This document shows positions 36,886-47,167 of a stretch of 64,000 bases of DNA, piece by piece. The position numbers and the translations under genes are program-made. How positions within the stretch are numbered: position 1 is the first letter of the stretch; every line of letters starts with the position of its first letter. Under the pieces are notes generated by a model that was given only the letters and a program-made list of their open reading frames with translations, made no database searches and was not told the origin of the DNA. Source of the stretch: Akkermansiaceae bacterium (GTDB lineage Bacteria; Verrucomicrobiota; Verrucomicrobiia; Verrucomicrobiales; Akkermansiaceae); the NCBI GenBank assembly GCA_905182405.1, contig CAJJBQ010000002.1, positions 1,240,001 through 1,304,000 of the forward strand, written 5' to 3'.

Positions 36886-36997
36886 AAATCGCCAACGTCT
36901 GCGAGGCGAGCTGATAGCCCCCGGATTCTCGTCAAAATAATCTGTGTCAATCCGGGAAGATCCCTCTCCAATCAGAGTAAAAAATCTCAAAAAAAAC

Positions 36998-37810
36998 ATG
37001 AAAACCACCACTCTCCTTCTCGCTCTAAACTCCTCTGCCTTCGCTGAATCACCGGAAAATTTCAGCCCCATTGATGGCGTTCCCGCAACCTCCGAAAAAT
37101 CCAACTACAACCTCTTCAACCCCACCCCCAATTCACTCCTCCGCGAGCTCTCCCCAGATCGCCCCGACGCCACCGAATCTCCGCTCACCGTCGATGCCGG
37201 ACGCTTCGCAGTCGAAATGTCCCTCTTTGACTTCCGACGCGATAGCGGCGTCGAATCCACCACCTGGGGAGCGATCAACTTCAAGGCCGGACTCAATCAT
37301 AACACCGACCTCCAAACTATTTTTAATCTCTACGACGGAACCGAAGGAGGCCCCGACGGCTTCGGCGACGTCACCCTTCGCCTAAAACACAACCTCTGGG
37401 GAAACGACGGAGGCAGCACCGCCCTCGCCCTCATTCCCTGGATCAAAATCCCCACCGGAGAACTCAGCAATGACGAATGGCAGGGCGGCCTCATCATCCC
37501 CCTAGGCATCAACCTAACCGAAACCATCGGCCTCGGTCTCATGGCCGAAATCGATTACATCCACAACGGCACCCTTCACGAATTCGAATTCCTCCACACC
37601 GCTGTCCTCGGCTTCAGCCTCAACGAAAAAACCGGCGCTTACGCAGAGTACATCGGCATCTGGAAGGAAGACAGCTACGAAGCCTACCTCGCCGGAGGAA
37701 TGAACTACTCTGTCAACGAACACCTCATTCTAGACTTCGGAGTCCAATCCGGCCTCAACTCTCACGCCGAAGATTTAGGCATCTTCACCGGCTTCACCAA
37801 GCGCTTCTAA
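36998..37810 (+). CDS. Outer-membrane channel-like protein (phenol-degradation MetA family)
   Basis: A 270-residue exported beta-rich protein that resembles the Phenol_MetA_deg outer-membrane family. The start at 36998 gives a signal ending SSAFAES. Features include SPDRPDATESPLTVDAGRFAVE, a run of alternating hydrophobic residues, GGPDGFGDVTLRLKHNLWG and IKIPTGELSNDEWQGG, and a C-terminal phenylalanine (GIFTGFTKRF) typical of outer-membrane barrels. It sits in the same direction between the two permease genes of the metal importer, so it may help metal cross the outer membrane. That role is inferred from position only. Confidence 0.7.
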   Translation: MKTTTLLLALNSSAFAESPENFSPIDGVPATSEKSNYNLFNPTPNSLLRELSPDRPDATESPLTVDAGRFAVEMSLFDFRRDSGVESTTWGAINFKAGLNHNTDLQTIFNLYDGTEGGPDGFGDVTLRLKHNLWGNDGGSTALALIPWIKIPTGELSNDEWQGGLIIPLGINLTETIGLGLMAEIDYIHNGTLHEFEFLHTAVLGFSLNEKTGAYAEYIGIWKEDSYEAYLAGGMNYSVNEHLILDFGVQSGLNSHAEDLGIFTGFTKRF

Positions 37811-38098
37811 AAAAAACTTCCCAGAAAATCTGCGCTCATCTGCGAAATCTACGGATCATCTCTCCAACCAAGCCATCCAAAAAAAGCCCCTCAATCCATG
37901 TTTCGTGATTTTCGTGATTCCAACCTCCAAAGTCCGGTTCCTCAACCAAGACTTGGAAAATTCGCGTTCCACTCGTCCCCCTCAACCATGCCGTTGAAAT
38001 CTCAAAGTTCATCCCTCCTCAACAATTATCTTTCATCATTTCCAATGTTGAATTTATTGAGCATTTCCTCATCTAGAATTTAGAATTTTCTCCCCATC
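37811..38098. other. Gap within the metal cluster filled with dispersed repeats
   Basis: Contains TGCGAAATCTACGGATCA (37841-37858), identical to 44431-44448, plus TTCGTGATTTTCGTGATTCC and AAATCTCAAAGTTCATCC, phrases related to those in other gaps. It interrupts the transporter operon between the channel-like gene and the second permease. No gene is supported. Confidence 0.5.
37841..37858. repeat. 18-bp dispersed repeat, copy 1
   Basis: TGCGAAATCTACGGATCA, exactly repeated at 44431-44448. The following bases also share a CAAGC-rich pattern, so the true repeat is longer but degenerate. Confidence 0.75.
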
Positions 38099-39034
38099 AT
38101 GACCTGGACAGAAGCAGACACCGGAATCCTCCTCGTAGGAGTCCTATGCGCCATGGCTTGCGCCCTCCCCGGATGCTTCCTCCTCCTGCGGCGCATGTCC
38201 ATGATGGGAGATGCCATCAGCCACGCCGTGCTCCCCGGACTCGCCATCGCCTTCCTCATCTCTCACTCCCGCGCCAGCTGGGCCATGTTTATCGGTGCAG
38301 CCATCGCCGGAATCCTCACCGCCCTCTTCACCCAGTGGATTTCCAAGTTCGGAAAAGTCGACCGCGGAGCCGCCATGGGAATCGTCTTCACTACCCTCTT
38401 TGCCATCGGCCTCATCCTCATTAAAAAGACAGCAGACAACGTCGACCTCGACGCCGGCTGCGTGCTCTACGGGGCCATAGAATTCACCCCACTCGATCAA
38501 GTCGTCCTCTGGGAAAACGAATCATCTCTCCTCCGCGTCCCCCGGGCCGCCCTCGTTCTGGGTGGTGCCCTTCTCTTCAATGCCCTCGTCATCGGACTCT
38601 TCTACAAGGAGTTCACCCTTGCTTCCTTCGACCCCGCCCTCGCCCGCACTCATGGATTCCGCCCCATGCTCATGCACTATCTCCTCATGATCATGGTCGC
38701 GGTAACCACCGTCGCCTCATTCGAAGCCGTGGGCTCCATCATCGTCATCGCGATGCTCATCGTCCCACCGGCCACCGCCTTTCTCATCACGAGAAACCTT
38801 CCCCTCTTGATTGGACTCAGTCTGGGACTCGCCGCCCTCGGAGCCATCCTTGGTCACCTCTCCTCTCAACTCATCCCATCCCTCATTGGCCTCCCCGAAA
38901 CAACCAGTTCCGGAATGATGGCCACCATGGCAGGATTCCTTTTTCTCCTCGTGTGGCTTTTAGGGCCACAGGGGCTGCTAAGAAAACCCAAGATCGAAGG
39001 GATCCCTGAGCCCGGGCTCCCGCCAAAATTGTAA
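38099..39034 (+). CDS. Metal ABC transporter permease, second subunit (TroD type)
   Basis: A 311-residue inner-membrane permease of the Mn/Zn/Fe family, with about eight hydrophobic helices. Family blocks: RRMSMMGDAISHAVLPGLAIAF near residues 31-52, ASFDPALARTHGF, and IVIAMLIVPPATAFLITRN. It lacks the C-terminal regulator domain found on the other permease in this cluster, so the importer probably uses a heterodimer of the two, or one of each for different conditions. It lies 288 bases downstream of the channel-like gene, beyond repeat-filled DNA, and so may have its own promoter. Confidence 0.88.
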   Translation: MTWTEADTGILLVGVLCAMACALPGCFLLLRRMSMMGDAISHAVLPGLAIAFLISHSRASWAMFIGAAIAGILTALFTQWISKFGKVDRGAAMGIVFTTLFAIGLILIKKTADNVDLDAGCVLYGAIEFTPLDQVVLWENESSLLRVPRAALVLGGALLFNALVIGLFYKEFTLASFDPALARTHGFRPMLMHYLLMIMVAVTTVASFEAVGSIIVIAMLIVPPATAFLITRNLPLLIGLSLGLAALGAILGHLSSQLIPSLIGLPETTSSGMMATMAGFLFLLVWLLGPQGLLRKPKIEGIPEPGLPPKL

Positions 39035-39091
39035 CGCTCACCTTTTTTCAAACGTGATGATTTGCATCCAAAAAAGTCAGGTTTTTCCAGC

Positions 39092-40093
39092 TTAGAAATC
39101 GTTCTCCATCATGTCGTTGAGCCCTTCGAAATAGCCCATGTAGACCGAGATAATCTTCCACGCGATGTATCCCACAACCAAAAAGTAGAAAGCCTTCGGC
39201 AAGAGCTTCGTTACCATCGCCGCACTGCTCTTCGCATCCTTCGCAAACAACTTCCCCCAGCGATTCAGATCAGAATCCAGCGCCCCCGACTTCTCCGCGG
39301 TCACATAAGCTCTCGAAAAGGCCACCGGAAAAACCTTGTGCGATTGAAACACCGGTCCGAGCAGCTGCCCATCTTTCACCGTCGCCGAGAGAACCCTTCC
39401 AGCCTCCATGATCATGCCACTGTGCGCCGCGACGGTCGCCATCCGCACTGTTTCATGCATCGACAATCCCGAAATAATCCCGCCCTGATAGACCTTCACA
39501 AAGCGCGCCAAGGCGAGATTCTTCCGCGCCTTCCCGACCAAGGGAATGAAGCCTAAGAGTCGGTCAATCGTCGCGCTTTCCGGGGCTTTCTTCAACAAGG
39601 CGCGAATGCCCAGAAAAATCAAAAAGGCAATCCCGTAGCAGATCGCAATTTTCACGATGAAATCTCGAATAATCTCAGAGCCCTCCTTTCCCATTCCTCC
39701 ATCCAACAAACTAAAAGGAATCACCGAAAGGAGCACCGCTAAGTGAAACAAGATCGTGGGATAAATGAATCCTCGCCGAATCTCCTTCCGCGAATCTGCC
39801 AGCAATTCGAAGTATTCCGCAAGCTGTTGAAATGAAACCGCCAACCGCCCCCCTTTCTCTCCTGCAGAAATAATACTATCCTCCATCTCCAGCAGCTCCA
39901 TCGGTCCTTCCGCAAACGATTCTGTGATCGTCCGACCCTCTTTCAACGACGATTTAAGCGCTTCCAAAACCTTTTCAACCTCACTATCCTGACCCGCTTC
40001 AAGCAATGCCTCCGCCGCATCATTGATTCCAAACCCCGCTTCGATGAGTTTTGCCACCTCGGTATAAAGTGTTTGTTTTTGCTGAGGACTCAT
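39092..40093 (-). CDS. Type II secretion / type IV pilus assembly membrane protein (GspF/PilC type)
   Basis: A 333-residue inner-membrane platform protein for a type II secretion or pilus-like system. It has two GspF domains: the first at about residues 10-130 with GKGGRLAVSF-like text (ISAGEKGGRLAVSFQQLAEYFE), the second after the central helices with the same spacing (YVTAEKSGALDSDLNRWGKLF). Membrane helices lie near residues 110-130, 145-170 and at the C-terminus. Partner genes (GspD, GspE, pilins) are not in the window, so it appears isolated. It is divergent from the DUF1553 gene starting at 40183. Confidence 0.82.
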   Translation of the reverse strand: MSPQQKQTLYTEVAKLIEAGFGINDAAEALLEAGQDSEVEKVLEALKSSLKEGRTITESFAEGPMELLEMEDSIISAGEKGGRLAVSFQQLAEYFELLADSRKEIRRGFIYPTILFHLAVLLSVIPFSLLDGGMGKEGSEIIRDFIVKIAICYGIAFLIFLGIRALLKKAPESATIDRLLGFIPLVGKARKNLALARFVKVYQGGIISGLSMHETVRMATVAAHSGMIMEAGRVLSATVKDGQLLGPVFQSHKVFPVAFSRAYVTAEKSGALDSDLNRWGKLFAKDAKSSAAMVTKLLPKAFYFLVVGYIAWKIISVYMGYFEGLNDMMENDF

Positions 40094-40182
40094 GTACTTA
40101 CATGGTCTACACTGAAATCATTCTTAAGAAGAGAGAAAAAACTCACTAACTCACACCGTATTGAAGAGTATACTGTCCTTAC

Positions 40183-42735
40183 ATGAATCGTCGTCTTCAC
40201 TTTCCCCTTATTTTTCTCGCGATGCTCTTGCCGACCATCGTCACCGCAGAAAAGCCCAAAAACCCCGCTCCCTATTGGGCCTACCAGCCCCTCCAGCCCA
40301 CCGAGGCCCCGGCTCTCAAAGATGATTTCATCACCAACCCCATCGATGCCTTTATCCTTAAGGGCCTCCAGCAAAATGATCTCAAGCCCAATTCAAGCGC
40401 GCAAAAAAACCATCTCATCCGGCGCGTCTATTACGATACGACTGGCCTCCCTCCTACCAAAGCTCAGTTAAACACGACCGATCAATCCTGGCCCGACCTC
40501 GTCGACCAGCTCCTCGACTCCCCGCACTTCGGTGAAAAAATAGCCTCCCACTGGCTCGACCTCGTCCGCTACGCCGAGACCAATGGCTTCGAGCGCGATA
40601 GCGAAAAACCCGAAATCTGGCGCTACCGGGACTACGTTGTCAATTCGTTTAATCAGGATAAGCCTTACAATCGTTTCCTCCTCGAGCAGCTCGCCGGAGA
40701 CGAGCTTCCCGACCGAAATCTCGACTCCCACATCGCCACTGGATTCATGGCCCTCATGCAGCGCGATGACGAACCCGTTGACAGGCCGCAAGCTCATGCC
40801 GACGTCATCGGCGACATTGTTGACGTCACCGGAGAAGCCTTCATGGGCTCCACCATGAACTGCTCAAAGTGCCACGATCACAAAGGGGACACCATTACCC
40901 AGGCCGACTATTTTTCCATGATGTCCTTCTTCGATGGCATCCAGCAAGACCAATTTAAAGGCACCAACCATACTTGGCGCGATCCCGAAGCCCTGCGACA
41001 ATACGAAGAGAAAAAAGCGGTTAACCTAACCGGGATAAAAACCTTCTGGTCCACCGTCGATCAGTCGCTCCTCATTCCTTTTCTTAAAAAATCCCCCACC
41101 GAAAAACCCCTCTTCAAGTTCAGCGATGAGAGCCACCGCGAGCCCTGGCAGCACGCCTTCACCATCCCGAAGAACCCCGGCTGGTCGCTTCCTTCATACG
41201 ATGGCATTATTTTTAAAGAAACGCTCGCCCCCTTTAGCCAAAGAAAAAGGAACTTCACTCCCAAAAACTCTACCATCTGGAAACTCAATAAGAAACTCGT
41301 CCTCCGTAAAGAATTCGGCCTTCAAGAAATCCCCTCCCAATTTCTCATTTATGCCAAAGGCGAACTCACCCGCCTCCGTATCGAACTCAATGGCACCACT
41401 GTCTACGATGGCGCTCCGCCCAAAACCGACGGTACCTTTTTCATTCCCCTCCCCCGCACCGGTCTGGAGCAACTCACCACCGGCCGTAACGTCATCGGCG
41501 TCATCGCAGAAACGAATCGAAAAAACGACATCCTCTTCGACCTTGGTGTTTACACCGCCCCCATCAGCGACATCTCACCCGATGAACTCGCCCTCACCAC
41601 CCCCACTCTTATCTCAGACCTCTACGGCGCTCCCTTCGCCGAAAAGATGACATCGCTTCAAAATGCGCGCGTCAACTACAGCCGCCCCATCAACGGCATC
41701 AACTACATCGGCGTCCGCGAAACCCGTAACATCGCGCCCGCACACATTCATGAGCGCGGAAATGTCCACGCCCCCGGCGCCCCCGTGCCCGTCGACTTTC
41801 CCACCTTCCTCCCCAAGTCGCCTTCTCCTCAATTAGACGACGAGCAGTATGATAAGACGGGCACCAGCGGACGCCGGCTCGCCTTTGCCACCTGGCTCAC
41901 CAATCCCGAACACCCACTCACCGCCCGCGTCCAAGTAAACCGCCTCTGGCAATATTGCTTCGGCAAGGGACTCGTCGAAAGCGCCAACGATTTCGGAGTC
42001 TTCGGCACCGGCATTTCCAATCAAGCGCTTCTCGATTGGCTCGCTGCCGAGTTCATCAAATCAGGCTGGAGCCAAAAGCACATTCTCCGGCTCATGCTCA
42101 CCAGCTCCACCTATCAAATGTCGACCGAGCATCGCGAAGACACCTTTCAGGTTGATTCCACCAACAAGCTCCACTGGCGACACAACGCCCGCCGCATGAG
42201 CGCCGAAGAAATCTGGGACAGCTACCTTACCCTCACCAGCCAACTCGATCTCGAAATGGCCGGGCCTCCCGTGCGCCCAAAAATGCCTCAAGCTGTCCTC
42301 GCCACCTCTTCCCAACCCCGCAATGTGTGGCGCGAAACCAAGGACCGCAATCCCTATCGCCGTGCCGTCTACATCCACGCGAAACGCTCCATCAAACTCC
42401 CCATCCTCTCTGCCTTCGATGCCCCAGAGCGCGATATCTCCTGTCCCTCCCGTTTCGCCACCATCGTTCCTACCCAGGCCCTGACCATGCTCAACAGCGA
42501 GTTCATGAACGAACTCTCGCTCTCCTTCGCCAAACGCCTTCAGGGTCCACTTGAAACCCAAATCCAGGAAGCATTCCAACTCGCCACCGGGCGGCTACCA
42601 AAGGCGAAAGAGCTGCAAAACCTCCTCACCTTGGTCGAAGACCTAAAAACCAAACACCAGGTCCCCGACGAGCAAATCCTCCCCAGACTCTGCCTCCTCA
42701 TCCTCAACCTCAACGAAACCATCCATCTGGATTAA
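40183..42735 (+). CDS. DUF1549-DUF1553 exported protein without a PSCyt1 domain
   Basis: An 850-residue exported protein of the same family as the one at 30336 but shorter. Signal peptide 1-22, then directly DUF1549 (NPIDAFILKGLQQNDLKP) with HFGEKIASHWLDLVRYAETNGF. One CxxCH is present at 227-231 (CSKCHDHKGD), and C-terminal DUF1553 contains HPLTARVQVNRLWQYCFGKG, ARRMSAEEIWDSYLTL and RFATIVPTQALTMLN. The N-terminal haem domain of the usual architecture is absent. It is followed after 38 bases by a DUF1501 gene in the same direction, forming the standard pair. Substrate unknown. Confidence 0.86.
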   Translation: MNRRLHFPLIFLAMLLPTIVTAEKPKNPAPYWAYQPLQPTEAPALKDDFITNPIDAFILKGLQQNDLKPNSSAQKNHLIRRVYYDTTGLPPTKAQLNTTDQSWPDLVDQLLDSPHFGEKIASHWLDLVRYAETNGFERDSEKPEIWRYRDYVVNSFNQDKPYNRFLLEQLAGDELPDRNLDSHIATGFMALMQRDDEPVDRPQAHADVIGDIVDVTGEAFMGSTMNCSKCHDHKGDTITQADYFSMMSFFDGIQQDQFKGTNHTWRDPEALRQYEEKKAVNLTGIKTFWSTVDQSLLIPFLKKSPTEKPLFKFSDESHREPWQHAFTIPKNPGWSLPSYDGIIFKETLAPFSQRKRNFTPKNSTIWKLNKKLVLRKEFGLQEIPSQFLIYAKGELTRLRIELNGTTVYDGAPPKTDGTFFIPLPRTGLEQLTTGRNVIGVIAETNRKNDILFDLGVYTAPISDISPDELALTTPTLISDLYGAPFAEKMTSLQNARVNYSRPINGINYIGVRETRNIAPAHIHERGNVHAPGAPVPVDFPTFLPKSPSPQLDDEQYDKTGTSGRRLAFATWLTNPEHPLTARVQVNRLWQYCFGKGLVESANDFGVFGTGISNQALLDWLAAEFIKSGWSQKHILRLMLTSSTYQMSTEHREDTFQVDSTNKLHWRHNARRMSAEEIWDSYLTLTSQLDLEMAGPPVRPKMPQAVLATSSQPRNVWRETKDRNPYRRAVYIHAKRSIKLPILSAFDAPERDISCPSRFATIVPTQALTMLNSEFMNELSLSFAKRLQGPLETQIQEAFQLATGRLPKAKELQNLLTLVEDLKTKHQVPDEQILPRLCLLILNLNETIHLD

Positions 42736-42773
42736 AAGGGTCCTCACAAACTCCCCTCTACCCATTCTCTCCC

Positions 42774-44207
42774 ATGTCTTTCTGTCACCGCACCAACCGC
42801 CGCGAATTCATCTCCACTGTCGGAGGAGGTTTCACCCAAGTCGCCCTCGCCGGTATGCTTGCCAAAGAAGGCTTCTTTTCCAAAGCCCAGGCAGCAACCC
42901 TCGCTTCCGGCATTCCTGAGAAGCATTTTCCAGCCAAAGCAAAGAGCGTCATTTTCCTCTTTATGTATGGCGGCCCGTCCCATATCGATACCTTTGATCA
43001 TAAACCAAAGATGAAGGGCCTCGATGGAAAAACCATCGCTGTCAAAACCCACGGACGCGGAGGAAAAAAGAACGAAGGCCGTATCGTCGAGCCCAAATGG
43101 GACTTCCACCAACACGGCCAGTGCGGCAAGCAAGTCTCCACCCTCTTCCCGCATCTCGCCGAGTGCGTCGATGATATCGCCTTTATCCACTCCCTTCAGG
43201 CCGAGTCCCCCATCCACGGCTCCGCCATGCTCATGATGAACTCCGGTTCCCTCGTCGGCGGCAAGCCCTCCCTCGGAAGCTGGGTCAACTACGGCCTCGG
43301 CAATATCAACGAGAACCTCCCCGGCTACGTCGTCATGCTCGACAAAACCGGCGGCCCCATTTCCGGCGCTAAAAATTGGTCCTCTGGCTTCATGCCCGCC
43401 AACTACCAAGGCACCGTCTTCCGCTCAAAAGGCGACCCCATTCTCGATCTCAAAAACGCCAACGGCATGGGCCGCGACGAACAATACCGCCTCATCCAAT
43501 CGCTCAACCAGCTCAACGAGCACCACCTCGAAGACCGCTACGGCGACTCCAACCTCGCCGCCCGCATCTCCAGCTACGAGCTTGCCTACAAGATGCAGTC
43601 CACTGCACCCGAAGCGATCGAACTTGCACAGGAATCGGATGCCACCAAATCCCTCTACGGCATGGACCAGGAAGTCACCTCCGACTTTGGCAAAAAATGC
43701 CTCCTCGCCCGTCGCCTCGTCGAGCGCGGTGTCCCCTTCATCCAACTCTACTCCGGCGGCGCGCATAACGACGACAACTGGGACGCCCACGGCGACCTTG
43801 TCAAAAACCACGAGCGCCATGCAGGCCGCACCGACAAACCCATCGCCGGACTCCTCAAAGACCTCAAAGTCCGCGGCCTCCTCGATGAAACCCTCGTCGT
43901 CTGGGGCGGCGAATTCGGCCGGCAACCCACCGCCGAATATGCCAAAGGCACCGGCCGCGATCACAACTCGGCCGGCTTCACCATGTGGATGGCCGGAGGC
44001 GGCATCAAAGGGGGAATCAGCGTCGGAAAAACCGACGAACTCGGCTCCCGGGCCGTCGAAAATAAATTCCACGTCAAGCACCTCCACGCCACCGTCCTTC
44101 ACCAGCTCGGACTCGACCCGAACGTCCTATCCTATTTCCACGCCGGCCTCGATGAAAAGCTAGTCGGCGTCGAAGGCGCCGACCCCATCAGCGAAATAAT
44201 CGCCTAG
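42774..44207 (+). CDS. DUF1501 family exported protein (Tat substrate)
   Basis: A 477-residue DUF1501 protein paired with the DUF1553 gene just upstream. It has a twin-arginine leader (NRREFISTVGGGFTQVALAGML), then VIFLFMYGGPSHIDTFDHKP near residues 57-76. Later blocks include WDAHGDLVKNHERHAGRTDKP, VVWGGEFGRQPTAEYAKGTG and a DHNSAGFTMWMAGGG segment. The motif order is the same as in the protein at 28955, but the two are clearly diverged, so they are not a recent duplication. Catalytic activity is unproven for the family. Confidence 0.87.
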   Translation: MSFCHRTNRREFISTVGGGFTQVALAGMLAKEGFFSKAQAATLASGIPEKHFPAKAKSVIFLFMYGGPSHIDTFDHKPKMKGLDGKTIAVKTHGRGGKKNEGRIVEPKWDFHQHGQCGKQVSTLFPHLAECVDDIAFIHSLQAESPIHGSAMLMMNSGSLVGGKPSLGSWVNYGLGNINENLPGYVVMLDKTGGPISGAKNWSSGFMPANYQGTVFRSKGDPILDLKNANGMGRDEQYRLIQSLNQLNEHHLEDRYGDSNLAARISSYELAYKMQSTAPEAIELAQESDATKSLYGMDQEVTSDFGKKCLLARRLVERGVPFIQLYSGGAHNDDNWDAHGDLVKNHERHAGRTDKPIAGLLKDLKVRGLLDETLVVWGGEFGRQPTAEYAKGTGRDHNSAGFTMWMAGGGIKGGISVGKTDELGSRAVENKFHVKHLHATVLHQLGLDPNVLSYFHAGLDEKLVGVEGADPISEIIA

Positions 44208-44611
44208 CCCCACGGAACCAAAAGCTCCGCTTTTACTTCCCCTCCATCTCGTAAGAATTACCGCCAAGGAGGCACATAAAATCAGCCTAGCGTACTTGTC
44301 GCGCCGTCTCGCTCGCCGAAGCCTTGCGAAGAAGAAAGCTCGAAGAGCAAAGGAAGAAGCCTCCCCAAGAAAGTTTCGTCTCTTTCGTAAGTTTCGTGGT
44401 TCACCCCACCTCAACCAATCTGTGACCATTTGCGAAATCTACGGATCAACCACCTCAAGCAAGCCGTTCAAATCTCACAGTTCGTGCTCAAATCTCATCT
44501 CTCTTTTCCCAACATCCCAGCCATCAGTGTCTATCCGTGGTTTTCCCTCCCTCCAAAAGCCATTTTTTGCGTGTTTTCCCCCTGAAAACCAGCTTCCCTC
44601 CCGCCAACATC
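44208..44611. other. Repeat-rich gap upstream of leuS
   Basis: No gene supported. It contains TTTCGTAAGTTTCGTGGTTCA, the 18-base sequence shared with 37841-37858, AAATCTCACAGTTCG and TCTATCCGTGGTTTT, all related to text in other gaps. A segment around 44300-44360 (CGCTCGCCGAAGCCTTGCGAAGAA) also looks like a known type of dispersed intergenic element. Confidence 0.5.
44431..44448. repeat. 18-bp dispersed repeat, copy 2
   Basis: TGCGAAATCTACGGATCA, identical to 37841-37858, 6.6 kb apart. Confidence 0.75.
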
Positions 44612-47167
44612 ATGTCCGAGAAACGCAAGCCTTACCCCTTCGACCTCTTCGAACCCAAATGGCAGTCCCACTGGGCCGAGAACAAAACCTACCGCACCCC
44701 CGGTCCAGGCGACGAAGGCTTCGACCCCTCCAAGCCGAAATACTACATCCTCGACATGTTCCCTTACCCCTCCGGCGCCGGCCTCCACGTCGGACACCCC
44801 GAGGGCTACACCGCTACCGATATCATGGGCCGCTACAAGCGCATGAATGGCTTCAACGTCCTCCACCCCATGGGTTGGGACGCCTTCGGACTCCCCGCCG
44901 AGCAATACGCCATCAAGACCAATCAGCACCCACGCGTCACCACCGAAGCCAACACGGACAACTTCCGACGCCAGCTCCAGGAGCTCGGTTTCGCCTACGA
45001 TTGGGACCGCGAGATCAACACCACCGATCCGAAATATGTCCGCTGGACCCAGTGGATTTTCCTCCAGCTCTACAACTCCTACTTCTGCGACGAAGACCAA
45101 AAAGCGAAACCTGTCTCCGAGCTCGAAACGAAAGGCTGGTCGCAAAAAGAGATCGACGAAGTCCGCCTCGCCTTCATCCACGAAGCCCCCGTCAACTGGT
45201 CTCCCTCCCTCGGCACCGTCCTCTCCAATGAAGAAGTGGAAGACTGGAAAAAGAAAGGCGAAACCGTAGAGCGCCGTCCGCTCCGCCAGTGGATGCTCCG
45301 CATCACCAAATATGCCCAGCGCCTCATCGATGAACTCGAGCCCCTCGACTGGCCCGAGTCCATCAAGTCCCTCCAGCGCAACTGGATCGGCCGCAGCGAA
45401 GGAGCCGAAGTCACCTTCGATGTCGAAGGCAATGACATCACCGTCTTCACCACCCGACCCGACACCCTCTTCGGCGCCACCTACATGGTCCTCGCCCCCG
45501 AGCACCCTCTCGTCGCGGAAATCACGACCGCTGAAAATAAAGAGGCCGTCGAAACCTACGTCAAAGCCTGCGCCAGCAAGTCCGACATGGACCGTGGCCT
45601 CGACAAAAACAAAACCGGCGTCGGAACCGGAGCCTTCGCCATCAACCCCGTCAACGGCAAAAAAATCCCCGTCTGGATCGCCGACTACGTCATGATGGGC
45701 TACGGCAGCGGAGCCATCATGGCCGTCCCTGCTCACGATGAGCGCGACTTCGAATTTGCAAAGAAGTTCGACATCGAAATCAAGCAAGTCGTCACCATGG
45801 CCGCGACCTCCGGTCACGAAGCCAAGACAAACCCAGAGGCCGCGGCCACAGTCGGAGTTGGCACCGCAATCAACTCCGGCTTCCTCGACGGCCTCAAAAC
45901 CAAAGACGCCAAAAAGAAGATCATCCACTGGCTCGTCGAAAACAAAAAGGGCGAAAAGAAAATCCAATTCAAACTTCGCGACTGGCTCTTCTCCCGCCAA
46001 CGCTACTGGGGCGAACCCTTCCCCCTTCTTTGGGATAAGGAAACCGGCCAACACTCCGGCGTTCCCGAATCCGAACTCCCTCTACTCCAACCGGAGATGG
46101 AGGACTTCAAGCCCACCGGCGACCCCCGTGGCCCCCTCATCAACTGCACCGACTGGATCAACTACAGCGACACCCTCCAACGCGAAACCAACACCATGCC
46201 CCAATGGGCAGGCTCCTGCTGGTATTACCTCCGCTACTGCGATCCGGATAACACCAAAAATTTTATCAACCCCGAAGCCGAAAGCTATTGGGGAAATGAC
46301 GACGGCTTTGTCGATTTCTACGTCGGCGGAAAAGAACACGCGGTCCTCCACCTCCTCTACTCCCGCTTCTGGCACAAAGTCCTCAATGACCTCGGCCACG
46401 TCAAATCCTCCGAGCCCTTCAAAAAATACTTCGCCCCCGGCCTCATCATGGGCGAGGACGGACAAAAAATGTCTAAGTCCCTCGGCAACGTCGTCAACCC
46501 CGACGACGTCGTAGAACTCTACGGCGCCGACTCCCTCCGCCTCTACGAAATGTTCATGGGTCCCCTCGACCAGGACAAACCCTGGGCCATGAAAGGCGTC
46601 GAAGGCGTCCACCGCTTCCTCGCTAAAGTCTGGCGCGTCGCCTGCTCCGAAGACGCCGAAGGCAAATGGCAACTCAGCGGAAAAATCGCCGAAGGTAAAA
46701 ACGACGATCTCGCCAAGATCACTCACGCAACCATCAAGCGCGTCGAAGAAGCGATCAACACCCTCCGCTTCAACACCGGCATTAGCGCCATGATGGAGTG
46801 CACCAACGCCTACACCGCCGCAAAGGAAGTGCCCAAGGATCTCTTCCTCACCTTCCTAAAACTCCTCAGCCCCTTCGCCCCGCACCTCGCCGAAGAGATC
46901 AACTCGGCCCTCGGAGAAACTGAACTCCTGAGCGAACAAACTTGGCCCGTCCTCGACGAATCACTCCTCGTAGAATCCGAAATCCAGATCATCGTCCAGG
47001 TCAACGGCAAGCTCCGCGCCCGCCTCACCGTCCCCGCGGACATCTCAAAAGAGGACCTCGAAAAAGCTGCCGTCACCGATGAAAACGTAATCGCCCACAC
47101 CGACGAGAAAATTGTCCGCAAAGTCATCGTCATTCCCGGCAAGCTCGTCAACATCGTCGCAAACTAG
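44612..47167 (+). CDS. leuS: Leucyl-tRNA synthetase
   Basis: The class I synthetase that charges tRNA-Leu, 851 residues, cytoplasmic. The HIGH region is [12 protein letters not shown] at residues 51-62. The editing (CP1) domain follows with [21 protein letters not shown] and the catalytic-editing aspartate region [21 protein letters not shown]. The KMSKS loop is exact at 619-623. The C-terminal domain ends with [20 protein letters not shown]. The start at 44612 begins [18 protein letters not shown], a normal LeuS N-terminus; the in-frame 44537 start would add repeat-derived residues. It converges with a small minus-strand gene that overlaps its last 20 bases. Confidence 0.97.
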   Translation: MSEKRKPYPFDLFEPKWQSHWAENKTYRTPGPGDEGFDPSKPKYYILDMFPYPSGAGLHVGHPEGYTATDIMGRYKRMNGFNVLHPMGWDAFGLPAEQYAIKTNQHPRVTTEANTDNFRRQLQELGFAYDWDREINTTDPKYVRWTQWIFLQLYNSYFCDEDQKAKPVSELETKGWSQKEIDEVRLAFIHEAPVNWSPSLGTVLSNEEVEDWKKKGETVERRPLRQWMLRITKYAQRLIDELEPLDWPESIKSLQRNWIGRSEGAEVTFDVEGNDITVFTTRPDTLFGATYMVLAPEHPLVAEITTAENKEAVETYVKACASKSDMDRGLDKNKTGVGTGAFAINPVNGKKIPVWIADYVMMGYGSGAIMAVPAHDERDFEFAKKFDIEIKQVVTMAATSGHEAKTNPEAAATVGVGTAINSGFLDGLKTKDAKKKIIHWLVENKKGEKKIQFKLRDWLFSRQRYWGEPFPLLWDKETGQHSGVPESELPLLQPEMEDFKPTGDPRGPLINCTDWINYSDTLQRETNTMPQWAGSCWYYLRYCDPDNTKNFINPEAESYWGNDDGFVDFYVGGKEHAVLHLLYSRFWHKVLNDLGHVKSSEPFKKYFAPGLIMGEDGQKMSKSLGNVVNPDDVVELYGADSLRLYEMFMGPLDQDKPWAMKGVEGVHRFLAKVWRVACSEDAEGKWQLSGKIAEGKNDDLAKITHATIKRVEEAINTLRFNTGISAMMECTNAYTAAKEVPKDLFLTFLKLLSPFAPHLAEEINSALGETELLSEQTWPVLDESLLVESEIQIIVQVNGKLRARLTVPADISKEDLEKAAVTDENVIAHTDEKIVRKVIVIPGKLVNIVAN

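Noticed and set aside
44531..46054. 507-codon minus-strand frame opposite leuS
   Set aside because: Same artefact; leuS is certain by its motifs.
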